NCBI GenBank assembly: GCA_014379625.1
Contig: JACMLJ010000006.1
Location: 62,001 to 126,000, forward strand
Length of the DNA stretch: 64,000 nucleotides
Origin: Ferruginibacter sp.
GTDB lineage: Bacteria; Bacteroidota; Bacteroidia; Chitinophagales; Chitinophagaceae
Reading direction: 5' to 3'
The notes beneath the pieces are model-generated. The model saw only the letters and a list, made by a program, of their open reading frames with translations, ran no database searches and was not told where the DNA came from. Both the position numbers and the translations under genes were made by a program. Shown here one piece after another: positions 8,990 through 17,851 of this stretch. The stretch's first letter is position 1. Each line of letters opens with the position of its first letter.

Positions 8990-11017
8990 ATGCAACGCTT
9001 AGCCATTTTTTGTCACCTGGTCCTGATCAGTGCAGCCATCCATGCACAGGACCCCTGGAAAATCACCGCCACCAAAATTGATCCTGCTAATTATTACGGC
9101 ATTACCGTTGCCAACGGTATGTTAGGGATAGTAAGCAGCCCAAAAGCATTTAAAGTAAAGGACGTGGTGCTTGCCGGGGCTTATGATTTGTATGGCCGCG
9201 GCAGGGTAAGCAATTTCATCCGCAGTTTCAATTTACTGAATATGTATATGGAAATTGATGGCAGACGCTTAGCCAATAGTGATGTCAGCAATATGAGGCA
9301 ATCACTGGATATGCAGCATGCTAAATTCAGCACCTCTTTTGATTATAAGGATATAGCCACTGTTAGTTATACCTATTATTCATTGCGCCAGTTGCCTTAT
9401 TCTGTTTTGATGGATATAACCATTGTCGCCAAAAAAGATTGTAACCTGGGCGGTGCGAGTATTATGGAAGCGCCGGATGCATTAAAAGACGTGCAAAACT
9501 ATTATAACGAAATTGACCGGCCGCATACCACCATCAGCCTGTTGACCTCTACGGCAAAAAGTCCTACGGGTAAATTATTAATGTGTGCATCCAATGCGTT
9601 TATCTTTAGCGAAGCACATGGTAGCGAACCAAGGGTAATTCACGAAATGTGGGATAACAACCAGCACCTCATGAAGTTTGCAAAAAAATTAAGGGCAGGC
9701 GAATCTTACCGTTATTCTATCGTGGGCTCCTCCATTACATCTGCGCATCACGACGATCCCTTAAACGAAGCGGAACGCCTTACTATTTTCGCAAAACTAC
9801 AGGGCCGTGAGCCGCTGATAGCAATGCACGATAAAGCATGGGATGAATTATGGACCAGTGATATTATGATAGAGGGAGATGCGCAAAGCCAGCAGGATGT
9901 GCACAGTATGTTGTATCATCTTTATTCATTTGTTAGGGAGGGATCAACCAACAGCCCTTCGCCCATGGGATTGAGCGGGTTGGGATACAATGGTCATGTT
10001 TTCTGGGATACCGAATTGTGGATGTTCCCTGCAATTTTACAAATGCATCCGGAACTGGCTAAGGGAATGATCGAATACCGTTTTCAACGCCTGGAAGCAG
10101 CCAGACGCAATGCATTTGGCAAAGGCTATAAAGGCGCGATGTATCCCTGGGAAAGCGCAGAAACGGGAGTAGAAGAAACACCGGTATGGGCGTTGAGCGG
10201 ACCGTTTGAACATCATATCACCGCATGTGTTGGTCAAGCCGCCTGGAACTATTATTCAGTAACACAGGATATAAACTGGTTAAGGGAAAAGGGCTGGCCC
10301 ATTTTACAAAGCACAGCCGACTTTTGGGCCAGCAGGGTGGAAAGAAACGGCCCAGGAAAATACGATATTAAAAATGTGGTGGCCGCCGATGAGTGGGCAG
10401 AGAATGTTGATAATAACGCGTTCACTAATGCCGCCGCAAAAGCCAATTTAAAGTACGCTACGGAGGCTGCGAAAATACTGGGCATTTCCGCCAATCCTGA
10501 TTGGATGATTGTAGCCAATAATATCCCTATTTTAAAATTACCTGATGGCACCACCAATGAGCATTCAACTTATAAAGGCGAAGGTATTAAGCAGGCCGAT
10601 GTTAATTTACTGGCCTATCCTTTAAAAGAGATCACCGATCCAAAACAAATAAAAAAGGACCTGGATTATTATTCCGTAAGGGTGCCCGATGAGGGGACAC
10701 CGGCTATGACACAGGCTATTTTTGCCCTTTTGTATTCAAGGGTAGGCGACAATGAAAAAGCGTATCACTTTTTTAAAGATGCGTATGTACCCAATTTGCT
10801 TCCGCCATTTAATGTGATCGCTGAAACAAAGGGGGGCACCAATCCATATTTCGCTACCGGGGCGGGGGGTATTTTACAGGCCGTGTTAAACGGTTTTGGC
10901 GGCCTGGAGATAACACCTGCGGGGATCACGCAAATAAAATCAACCCTGCCGAAGCAATGGAAAAGCCTGACCTTAAAAGGTATCGGGCCGGCGAAAAAAA
11001 CTTTTACTGTGAAGTGA
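8990..11017 (+). CDS. Glycoside hydrolase family 65 protein, periplasmic
   Basis: The 675-residue protein starts with a signal peptide cleaved near IHAQ, so it acts in the periplasm or outside the cell. GH65 enzymes are inverting hydrolases or phosphorylases of alpha-glucosides such as trehalose, maltose and kojibiose. The family's acid motif is present as AADEWAENVDNNAFTN, with Glu468 as the likely catalytic acid, inside an (alpha/alpha)6 barrel that includes FWDTELWMFPAIL. The secreted location argues for a hydrolase of the acid-trehalase type rather than a phosphorylase, which would normally be cytoplasmic; that is inference. A trehalase gene lies 5 kb downstream, and a LacI-type palindrome follows the gene at 11140-11151. 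Confidence 0.87.
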   Translation: MQRLAIFCHLVLISAAIHAQDPWKITATKIDPANYYGITVANGMLGIVSSPKAFKVKDVVLAGAYDLYGRGRVSNFIRSFNLLNMYMEIDGRRLANSDVSNMRQSLDMQHAKFSTSFDYKDIATVSYTYYSLRQLPYSVLMDITIVAKKDCNLGGASIMEAPDALKDVQNYYNEIDRPHTTISLLTSTAKSPTGKLLMCASNAFIFSEAHGSEPRVIHEMWDNNQHLMKFAKKLRAGESYRYSIVGSSITSAHHDDPLNEAERLTIFAKLQGREPLIAMHDKAWDELWTSDIMIEGDAQSQQDVHSMLYHLYSFVREGSTNSPSPMGLSGLGYNGHVFWDTELWMFPAILQMHPELAKGMIEYRFQRLEAARRNAFGKGYKGAMYPWESAETGVEETPVWALSGPFEHHITACVGQAAWNYYSVTQDINWLREKGWPILQSTADFWASRVERNGPGKYDIKNVVAADEWAENVDNNAFTNAAAKANLKYATEAAKILGISANPDWMIVANNIPILKLPDGTTNEHSTYKGEGIKQADVNLLAYPLKEITDPKQIKKDLDYYSVRVPDEGTPAMTQAIFALLYSRVGDNEKAYHFFKDAYVPNLLPPFNVIAETKGGTNPYFATGAGGILQAVLNGFGGLEITPAGITQIKSTLPKQWKSLTLKGIGPAKKTFTVK

Positions 11018-11139
11018 AGCAAACTGATTCTTTAGCTATGCTTTGGTGTGGTGGTTAAAATGGAGTTTCAGCTTAATAAATGCATGATCTGTAAAGAATT
11101 TCATAGTTTTCTTGCACACACTACATAAAATGTAAAATT

Positions 11140-11151
11140 GCAAACGTTTGC
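11140..11151. promoter_or_regulatory. LacI-family-type operator palindrome
   Basis: The 12-bp perfect palindrome GCAAACGTTTGC has the form of LacI/CcpA-family operators with a central CG. It lies 75 bp before the ATG of the next gene. The same core CAAACGTTTG precedes the sucrose operon at 47112-47121. Confidence 0.5.
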
Positions 11152-11226
11152 AGCCAGTTTATTTTTTGTATGCCCGATATTTTATTTGAATTACTTAAAA
11201 AATAAAGTATTTTGCAAGTAGAATTA

Positions 11227-11796
11227 ATGAAACAACTTGCTGCTATATTACTTTTGGGAATTTTTTCCTTTAATCTTTTTGGGTATAGAGTAGTTGCGAT
11301 TTTTTTGGAAAACCATGAGAATGAGAAAATGGAACTGGCATTTGATGAAAATGATTATTCAGATAGCCGGTTAATTTCTATAAAACAGCCAACCAATTTA
11401 CCCTACTATACCAATTCAGTTGTTTTTCACCGGATTGATGGAGAGGTGAATATAGATGGTATCATTTATAAGTATGTAAAATGCCGTATTTACAATGATT
11501 CGCTTGAAATGCTTTGCATTCCGAATACGGCTAAAATGAAAATCCAGTCTGCAAAGGCAGATTTTTCTAAAATGGCTTCGGATTTTCAGCAATCAAATAA
11601 CAAAAAGAAATCTTCTTCCGATTCAAAACCCTTTCAGAAAACAATCAGTGAATTTGAAGAGCAGCAATCATCAACCATTGCTTTCAACTTAAAACAGCCC
11701 GCTTTAAATTATTATATCCAGAACCACTTATTTGTAAATAAGTTATTTACAAAATCAATTGAACAACCGCCGGATATTTCCTCCATCCATTCATGA
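11227..11796 (+). CDS. Hypothetical exported protein
   Basis: I do not recognise this protein. It has about 189 residues starting at MKQLAAILLLGIFSFNLFGY, which looks like a signal peptide or single membrane segment. It is followed by a mostly beta-strand, soluble part and a lysine- and serine-rich linker near residues 125-140 (NNKKKSSSDSKPF). A TTG 15 bp upstream could also start the frame, but the ATG fits the signal sequence better. It lies between a LacI-type palindrome and a haloperoxidase gene. Nothing points to a specific function. Confidence 0.65.
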   Translation: MKQLAAILLLGIFSFNLFGYRVVAIFLENHENEKMELAFDENDYSDSRLISIKQPTNLPYYTNSVVFHRIDGEVNIDGIIYKYVKCRIYNDSLEMLCIPNTAKMKIQSAKADFSKMASDFQQSNNKKKSSSDSKPFQKTISEFEEQQSSTIAFNLKQPALNYYIQNHLFVNKLFTKSIEQPPDISSIHS

Positions 11797-11928
11797 TTTA
11801 ATTTTCATGCTGTAAAAATTTATGTCCGGTAATACCGGGGATAAGTAATTCCGCCAATGCAGACATATTGCAGTTCATGATTGTACTGCAATGGGGCAAA
11901 TCATTCTCTTACCCGTTTTTATTTATTT

Positions 11929-13257
11929 ATGAAAAAACTATTGATCGTAATAGTTGCGTTTTTATTGGCTTATAGCTGTAATCAAAATAAGCCTTTACAG
12001 AAGACTTATTTCGCGGACCCATTCTCTTATTGCAAAACGGTAAAGGAATTGAACGAAGTTGTAAAGTTTAATAATTTTTCACCTATTGTAGCCTGCCGCA
12101 ATTATACCTATGCCAATATCGCGGCCTATGAATGTATTGCAGCAGCATGGCCCGAAAAGTATCAATCCCTGGCCGGGCAAATTAAAGGACTCCCTTCTAT
12201 GCCTTCATTAGATAGCATCAAGCCCGTTGATGTGGAGTTTGCATCCCTGCTGGCTTTTTGTAAAGTGGGTGAAGCCGTTACTTTTCCGGAGGGCAGCATG
12301 AAGGATTACGTGGACAGTTTAAAAAATTTGGTAAAGGAAGAGGGAATGCCCGAAGAGATGTTTGCCAATTCGCTGGCTTTTTCGGATACCATTGCGAAAG
12401 CGATCTTAGCATGGAGTAAAAAGGATAACTACCTGCAGACAAGAAGCGCCCCGAGGTACACAGTAATAGATTCACCCGGTCGGTGGGTACCCACACCACC
12501 AATGTATGCAAGCGCCATCGAGCCGCATTGGAATGAGATAAGAACCATTGTACTGGACAGCGCTTCACAATACAAACCCCCGAGACCGGTACCTTTTAAT
12601 ATGGAGGATAAGGATGGTCCGTATTATAAACAGGTGATAGAATCTAAAAATGCCATTGACAGCCTCACCAATGAACAAAAACATATTGCCATGTTTTGGA
12701 ACGACCTGCCCAACGAATTGCATGTAAGCGGTCATGTTCAGTTTATCACCAAAAAGTTTTCTCCCCCCGGCCATTGGATGAATATAGTTGGCATTGCATC
12801 GAAAAAATCAAAAGCCGATTTTGCCAAAACGGTTGCAGCTTATACACTTACTTCCATTTGTATGTTTGATGCATTTATCCATTGCTGGGACGAAAAATTC
12901 AGGAGTAATATGGCAAGGCCCGAAACGGTGATCAATAAATACATTGACCCGGAATGGAGACCTTATTTACAAACACCTCCCTTTCCGGAGTATACCTGCG
13001 GACATAGTACGGTATCTTCCGCCGCCGCCGAAGCACTCACTAAAATGTACGGAGATAATTTCAGCTATACAGATACCAGCGAGCTTGAATTTGGTATCCC
13101 TAACCGCTCATTCACCTCCTTTCGCCAGGCTTCGGATGAGAATAATATGGCAAGATTTTATGGCGGAATACATTTTCATCCAACCTGCCTTATTAGTACT
13201 ATATACGGAAGGAAAGTAGGTGGGTTGATAGTTGGGAAATTAAAATTGGAAAAATAA
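11929..13257 (+). CDS. Vanadium-dependent haloperoxidase / PAP2-superfamily lipoprotein
   Basis: This 442-residue lipoprotein has a signal peptide ending in LLAYSC. It carries the three-part vanadate/phosphate site of the PAP2/haloperoxidase superfamily: K-x6-RP (KFRSNMARP), the CGHSTVSSAAAEAL motif equivalent to PSGH, and ARFYGGIHFHP with the vanadate-binding histidine. The family comprises vanadium haloperoxidases and lipid or acid phosphatases, and motifs alone do not decide between them. The start is chosen at the ATG before the signal peptide, not the upstream TTG. It is followed by a barrel protein and a second protein of the same family, probably as one operon. Confidence 0.85.
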   Translation: MKKLLIVIVAFLLAYSCNQNKPLQKTYFADPFSYCKTVKELNEVVKFNNFSPIVACRNYTYANIAAYECIAAAWPEKYQSLAGQIKGLPSMPSLDSIKPVDVEFASLLAFCKVGEAVTFPEGSMKDYVDSLKNLVKEEGMPEEMFANSLAFSDTIAKAILAWSKKDNYLQTRSAPRYTVIDSPGRWVPTPPMYASAIEPHWNEIRTIVLDSASQYKPPRPVPFNMEDKDGPYYKQVIESKNAIDSLTNEQKHIAMFWNDLPNELHVSGHVQFITKKFSPPGHWMNIVGIASKKSKADFAKTVAAYTLTSICMFDAFIHCWDEKFRSNMARPETVINKYIDPEWRPYLQTPPFPEYTCGHSTVSSAAAEALTKMYGDNFSYTDTSELEFGIPNRSFTSFRQASDENNMARFYGGIHFHPTCLISTIYGRKVGGLIVGKLKLEK

Positions 13258-13327
13258 ATAAGGATGGTTGCTATTTTCAAACGCTTCAAAACCCGGCAGT
13301 TTAAAAACTGCTATTCAAAAAAATATT

Positions 13328-14290
13328 ATGAAAAAGAAATTTTTTGCAAACAAATTAATTTACCTCGGGACCTGCCTGCTTTTTTTTAATCAAATAGCAA
13401 GGGCGCAAACAGATATGGATGCCATCATGATGGGTAAGAACCGGTTTTGTATTGGGCCAATGTATAGTTACAGCAGTTGGAAAAACTACTGGGAAGGTTC
13501 CTTAAAAAGGGATAATCAAAACCTTGGAACTGTTTCAACGCAAATGTTCGGCCTGATGGGTAATTACGGAATCAGCTCAAAACTGAATGTTCTTTTTAGC
13601 GTGCCGTATGTAAAAACAAGGGCAACCGCGGGTACCCTCCATAGTATGCAGGGCCTGCAGGACCTAAGCCTTTTTGTAAAGTGGATGCCAGTTGAAAAAG
13701 AAATGATGGGGGGCGTTTTCTCCCTCTATGGTATTGCCGGCGTTTCTTTTCCATTAACTGATTATGTGGCAGATTTCCTTCCTTTATCAATTGGCCTGCA
13801 TAGTAAAACAGCATCGGCAAGGGTAATGGCGGATTACCAGGCAGGTAGTTTTTTTGTTACCGGATCCGCTACCTATGTACTCCGGGATAATATTAAAATA
13901 GACCGTACTTCCTATTACACTACTCAATTGCATCTCACCAACGAGGTGGAAATTCCTAATGGCGGCAATTTTAATTTCAGAACGGGTTTCCGGAATGAAC
14001 GCCTTATCGCAGAAGCGATAGTAAATAACTGGACAACATTTGGCGGCTTTGATATTACCCGGAACAATATGCCTTTTCCCGGTAACAAAATGAATGCTAC
14101 CACGGTCGGGGTAAATTTAAAGTATGTGGTATTACCGAAAAAACATGAAGTATCACTGGTAGCCGGCGGCAATACCACGGTAGCCGGAAGAAATATGGGG
14201 CAGTCTGCTACAGTGTACGGTTCCGTTTTTTATGTACTCGATTTCACCCGCAAAACAAAATCATCTGATCAGCCTGCTAAAACAAATTGA
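13328..14290 (+). CDS. Predicted outer-membrane beta-barrel protein
   Basis: The 320-residue protein has a clear signal peptide (cleavage near IARAQ). After that come alternating, aromatic-rich beta strands separated by short turns, and the mature part ends in a strand-like GSVFYVLDF. This is the look of a small outer-membrane barrel of the transporter or porin-like type. I cannot name a substrate. The gene lies between two haloperoxidase/PAP2 lipoprotein genes, and the next start codon comes one base after its stop, so the three are likely co-transcribed and the barrel may move a substrate or product of those enzymes. Confidence 0.72.
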   Translation: MKKKFFANKLIYLGTCLLFFNQIARAQTDMDAIMMGKNRFCIGPMYSYSSWKNYWEGSLKRDNQNLGTVSTQMFGLMGNYGISSKLNVLFSVPYVKTRATAGTLHSMQGLQDLSLFVKWMPVEKEMMGGVFSLYGIAGVSFPLTDYVADFLPLSIGLHSKTASARVMADYQAGSFFVTGSATYVLRDNIKIDRTSYYTTQLHLTNEVEIPNGGNFNFRTGFRNERLIAEAIVNNWTTFGGFDITRNNMPFPGNKMNATTVGVNLKYVVLPKKHEVSLVAGGNTTVAGRNMGQSATVYGSVFYVLDFTRKTKSSDQPAKTN

Positions 14291-14291
14291 T

Positions 14292-15842
14292 ATGAAAAAG
14301 ACAATTATTCTCACCGGGTTATTTATTGCGGCGATAGCAATTATTTTTGTTGGGTGTAGTAAAGACATCGTTGGCCGAACAGATAATACACCCGCCCTCA
14401 GCCCTGCAAACATCGATCTGAATGCCGGTACATGGAAACCGGTTTTGCTTACCGGCCCCACAGAATTTACTGTAGCTGCCCCCATCGCTACCAATACCCC
14501 CGATTATATTGCCCAGGTAAACGAAATAAAATCCTTCCAGGCAAATCTTACCAATGAAGAAAAAACTATGGTAAAATACTGGAGCGCAGGGGCGGTATTG
14601 CGTTGGAACGAAATTTTAAGGGAACTGGTGGCCAAACATAATTTGCCGCCTTACCAGAATGATGATGGCACCTATCCCTTTCCAAATGCTAATAACCCGT
14701 TGGCATATCCGCAGTTTCCTTTTTCCAATCCACCTTATGCGGCAAGGGCTTACGCGTATGTAAGCGCTGCTCAATACGACGCGCTCGTAGCCGCATGGCA
14801 TTATAAAAAACTGTACAACAGGGCTGCGCCATATAAAGTGGATGCTACTGTTAATGTACTGATCCCTCAAAGCGATCTGCCCTCCTATCCCTCCGAAGAC
14901 GGGGTGGTGGCGGGCGTAGCGGTTGAGATGCTGAAATTGCTTTTTCCAGGTGACCAGGATTTTATTCAGCAAAAGGCAGAAGAACATAAAAGGGCACGCA
15001 TTATATCGGGCGCCAATGTACGCAGTGATATAGAAGCAGGTGAGGCGCTGGGTAAACTGGTGGCACAAAAATTTGTAACCCGTGCCCGCGGGGACAGGGC
15101 TGGCGCCGCAGCGGGAAACCAGGCAGCATGGACCAAACTGGAAACAGATTGCTTAGCTCGTGGCGAAACACCCTGGTACAGCCTCGAGTTACCCAGGCGG
15201 CCACCCATGTTACCGGTTTTTGGAAAAGTAAAAGCTTTTTTGTTTGATTCGCTTACCTGTATTGCTTTACGGCCTGCGCCACCACCACCGGTTAACAGTC
15301 AGCAAATGAAGGATGAGACAGAAGAGATTTACCAACTGATAAAAAACCCCACCCGCGAAAGAACAAGGATCGTGCATTTTTGGGCGGATGGTGTAGGTAC
15401 TTATACCCCACCCGGGCATTGGGATGCGATTGCCGCAGAAGACTTCATCACCAAAAATTTCAGCGAAGTAAGGTGGGCGAGAAATATGGCATTGGTAAAC
15501 ATGGCACTCGGTGATGCCGCCATTGTATGCTGGGATACCAAATATTTTTATTTCAACCCACGGCCTACACAGTTAAATCCTAATATTAAAACGCTCACTG
15601 GTATTCCAAATTTCCCGGCATATATATCGGGACACTCTACATTCAGTGGTGCGGCAGCGGAAGTATTAGGGCATATTATTCCAGAACGCGCAAAAGCCTA
15701 TAATGACATGGCATCAGAAGCATCTTTGTCAAGAATGTATGGGGGTATCCATTATAAAAGCGATTGCACAGTGGGACTGGTGGTTGGAAAGAATGTGGGT
15801 AATTTTGCCGTGCAAAGGGCGCGTACGGATGGGGCGGAATAG
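14292..15842 (+). CDS. Second vanadium-dependent haloperoxidase / PAP2-superfamily lipoprotein
   Basis: This lipoprotein of about 516 residues has a signal peptide ending in IIFVGC. The superfamily site is complete: K-x6-RP in KYFYFNPRP, the ISGHSTFSGAAAEVLG motif, and SRMYGGIHYKSDC with the vanadate- or phosphate-binding histidine. It is longer than its neighbour at 11929-13257, mainly by an insertion in the first half. Haloperoxidase and phosphatase activities cannot be separated by sequence reading. The start ATG is one base after the stop of the barrel gene, which indicates an operon. Confidence 0.87.
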   Translation: MKKTIILTGLFIAAIAIIFVGCSKDIVGRTDNTPALSPANIDLNAGTWKPVLLTGPTEFTVAAPIATNTPDYIAQVNEIKSFQANLTNEEKTMVKYWSAGAVLRWNEILRELVAKHNLPPYQNDDGTYPFPNANNPLAYPQFPFSNPPYAARAYAYVSAAQYDALVAAWHYKKLYNRAAPYKVDATVNVLIPQSDLPSYPSEDGVVAGVAVEMLKLLFPGDQDFIQQKAEEHKRARIISGANVRSDIEAGEALGKLVAQKFVTRARGDRAGAAAGNQAAWTKLETDCLARGETPWYSLELPRRPPMLPVFGKVKAFLFDSLTCIALRPAPPPPVNSQQMKDETEEIYQLIKNPTRERTRIVHFWADGVGTYTPPGHWDAIAAEDFITKNFSEVRWARNMALVNMALGDAAIVCWDTKYFYFNPRPTQLNPNIKTLTGIPNFPAYISGHSTFSGAAAEVLGHIIPERAKAYNDMASEASLSRMYGGIHYKSDCTVGLVVGKNVGNFAVQRARTDGAE

Positions 15843-16005
15843 CGAGTGACCTGTAATGGCCCGGGGTTGCGTTAGCCCCACAGGCACTTACAGCGTCATG
15901 TGCCTCTTTCCTACTACTGCAATGGTTTTAGAAAGTTCTTCATCTTTTTTCTTTATTAATTTTGTAGTTATGCAAATGTTTAGCTTTAGCTAACAAATAA
16001 AATTT

Positions 16006-17634
16006 ATGATGATAAAAATAATACTGATTCCATTACTTGTATTGATCGGTATACAAATAAGCAATGCCCAGCAACCTGCTCCTCCTGATAAAATATTTGG
16101 ACAGTTGTTCCGGGATGTTCAGCTACAAAAAATATTCCCGGATGGAAAAACATTTGTGGATTGTATCCCAAAGCGAAAGGTAAAAGATATCATGTACGAC
16201 TATGGCATAAAGAAAGGTCCTGGTATGGATCTTAAAAAGTTTGTAACCGATAATTTTGAATTACCCGCGGCGCCACCACAGTTTAATTATATCCAGCAGG
16301 AAAAGGATGTATCCATACATATTAAAAACCTTTGGGGTGTTTTAAGAAGGGATGCTGATGAAAAGCCGGCGGCAGGAAGTTCTTTATTGCCCCTGCCCAA
16401 TCCTTATATTGTACCGGGCGGCAGGTTCAGGGAAGTGTATTATTGGGACAGTTACTTCACTATGCTGGGCTTAAAAGAAAGTGGTGAGACAGCCATGATT
16501 GAAAACATGATTAAAAATTTTGCGTACCTCATCAATACTTACGGGCATATTCCCAATGGTAACCGCAGCTATTATTTAAGCAGGAGCCAGCCACCGTATT
16601 TTAGTATGATGGTTGAACTACTGGCCGGTATAAAAGGTGTGTCCGTTTATAAAACCTACCTCCCCGCCATGGAGAAAGAATATGCTTACTGGATGGATGG
16701 AGCTGATAAAATAAAAACCGGCACCGCACTAAAGCATTTGGTAAAGCTGGATGATGGCACGCTGTTAAATCGTTATTGCGATGAAAATACCAGTCCAAGA
16801 CCGGAAAGTTATAAAGAAGATTATGATGTGGCAGAAGCTGTTGCACAGGAATTAGCTATGCGGATCAGGGTAACTTCGCCGGAGGCATTACAAAAGGTAC
16901 TGGACAATAAAAAAGCTGCGGTAAACTTAAATCTGCGTTCCGGCGCCGAAAGCGGCTGGGATTTCAGCAGCCGCTGGTTTGCTGACGGCAAAACAATTGA
17001 AACCATACAAACAACCGATATTATCCCCGTTGACCTCAATTGTTTGTTATATGCCCTTGAGATAAATATTTCCAAAGCGAAAAAATTAAGCGACTTTAAA
17101 AATTCCGCGGCTTTGTATTTGCAAAAAGCGAATAAAAGAAAGGCCGCCATTTTGAAATATTGCTGGAACAGTAAAACGAAATTCTTTTATGATTATAGTG
17201 CGGTTTCAAAAAATCAGCTCAATGATATTACAGCAGCGGGTTTGTTTCCATTGTTTGTAAAAATTGCCACGCCTGCACAGGCAGGCGGTGTAGAAAACAT
17301 AACAAAAATGCACTTGTTAAAAGATGGAGGAATTGTAACTACTACTCAGCATACAGGCCAGCAATGGGATGCCCCCAATGGCTGGGCGCCACTCCAATGG
17401 ACAAGCGTGGTGGGTTTAAAAAATTATGGCAAAGATGAAACAGCGAAAGAGATTGTGAAAAGATGGTTATCATTAAATGAGAAAGTTTATGCCGCAACCG
17501 GTAAATTGATGGAGAAGTATAATGTGGAAGACATTACCAAAGAAGCGGGAGGTGGTGAGTATCCATCACAGGATGGTTTTGGCTGGACGAACGGTGTGTA
17601 TCTCGCTTTTAAAAATATCTACGCGGGCAAATAA
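16006..17634 (+). CDS. treA: Periplasmic trehalase, glycoside hydrolase family 37
   Basis: This enzyme hydrolyses trehalose into two glucose molecules with inversion. It has about 542 residues, a normal length for a GH37 enzyme, with a signal peptide ending near ISNAQ that places it in the periplasm. Both trehalase signatures are visible: PGGRFREVYYWDSYFTMLGL near residues 136-155 and QWDAPNGWAPLQW near 453-465. The SGWDFSSRW segment near 315 holds the expected catalytic aspartate, and GGGEYPSQDGFGWTNG is close to the end. An imperfect LacI-like palindrome precedes the gene at about 15972-15983. The ATG codons at 16006 and 16009 are both possible starts. Confidence 0.95.
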   Translation: MMIKIILIPLLVLIGIQISNAQQPAPPDKIFGQLFRDVQLQKIFPDGKTFVDCIPKRKVKDIMYDYGIKKGPGMDLKKFVTDNFELPAAPPQFNYIQQEKDVSIHIKNLWGVLRRDADEKPAAGSSLLPLPNPYIVPGGRFREVYYWDSYFTMLGLKESGETAMIENMIKNFAYLINTYGHIPNGNRSYYLSRSQPPYFSMMVELLAGIKGVSVYKTYLPAMEKEYAYWMDGADKIKTGTALKHLVKLDDGTLLNRYCDENTSPRPESYKEDYDVAEAVAQELAMRIRVTSPEALQKVLDNKKAAVNLNLRSGAESGWDFSSRWFADGKTIETIQTTDIIPVDLNCLLYALEINISKAKKLSDFKNSAALYLQKANKRKAAILKYCWNSKTKFFYDYSAVSKNQLNDITAAGLFPLFVKIATPAQAGGVENITKMHLLKDGGIVTTTQHTGQQWDAPNGWAPLQWTSVVGLKNYGKDETAKEIVKRWLSLNEKVYAATGKLMEKYNVEDITKEAGGGEYPSQDGFGWTNGVYLAFKNIYAGK

Positions 17635-17851
17635 ACAGCAATTTTTTAATCGTTTAACCATTGCCGGTATTTGGAAATTGCTTTCATTTTGTTTTTGCTC
17701 AAAAAAAGCCTTTATCAAAACTATGGCTGTACTCTTTTAACGAGGGAAGTTCTTTTTTATGGGCTCACCTAAACCGCCTATCTCCAACAGGTCCCTTTGC
17801 TTTTCCATTATTGTTTTGGTTTGCCCCGCCGTATCCGGGCGGTCGACCGGG

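Noticed and set aside
15862..15878. Terminator after the second haloperoxidase gene
   Set aside because: A GGGGTT/AGCCCC hairpin is present, but it has no T tract, so I do not call it a terminator. It may be another REP-like unit.
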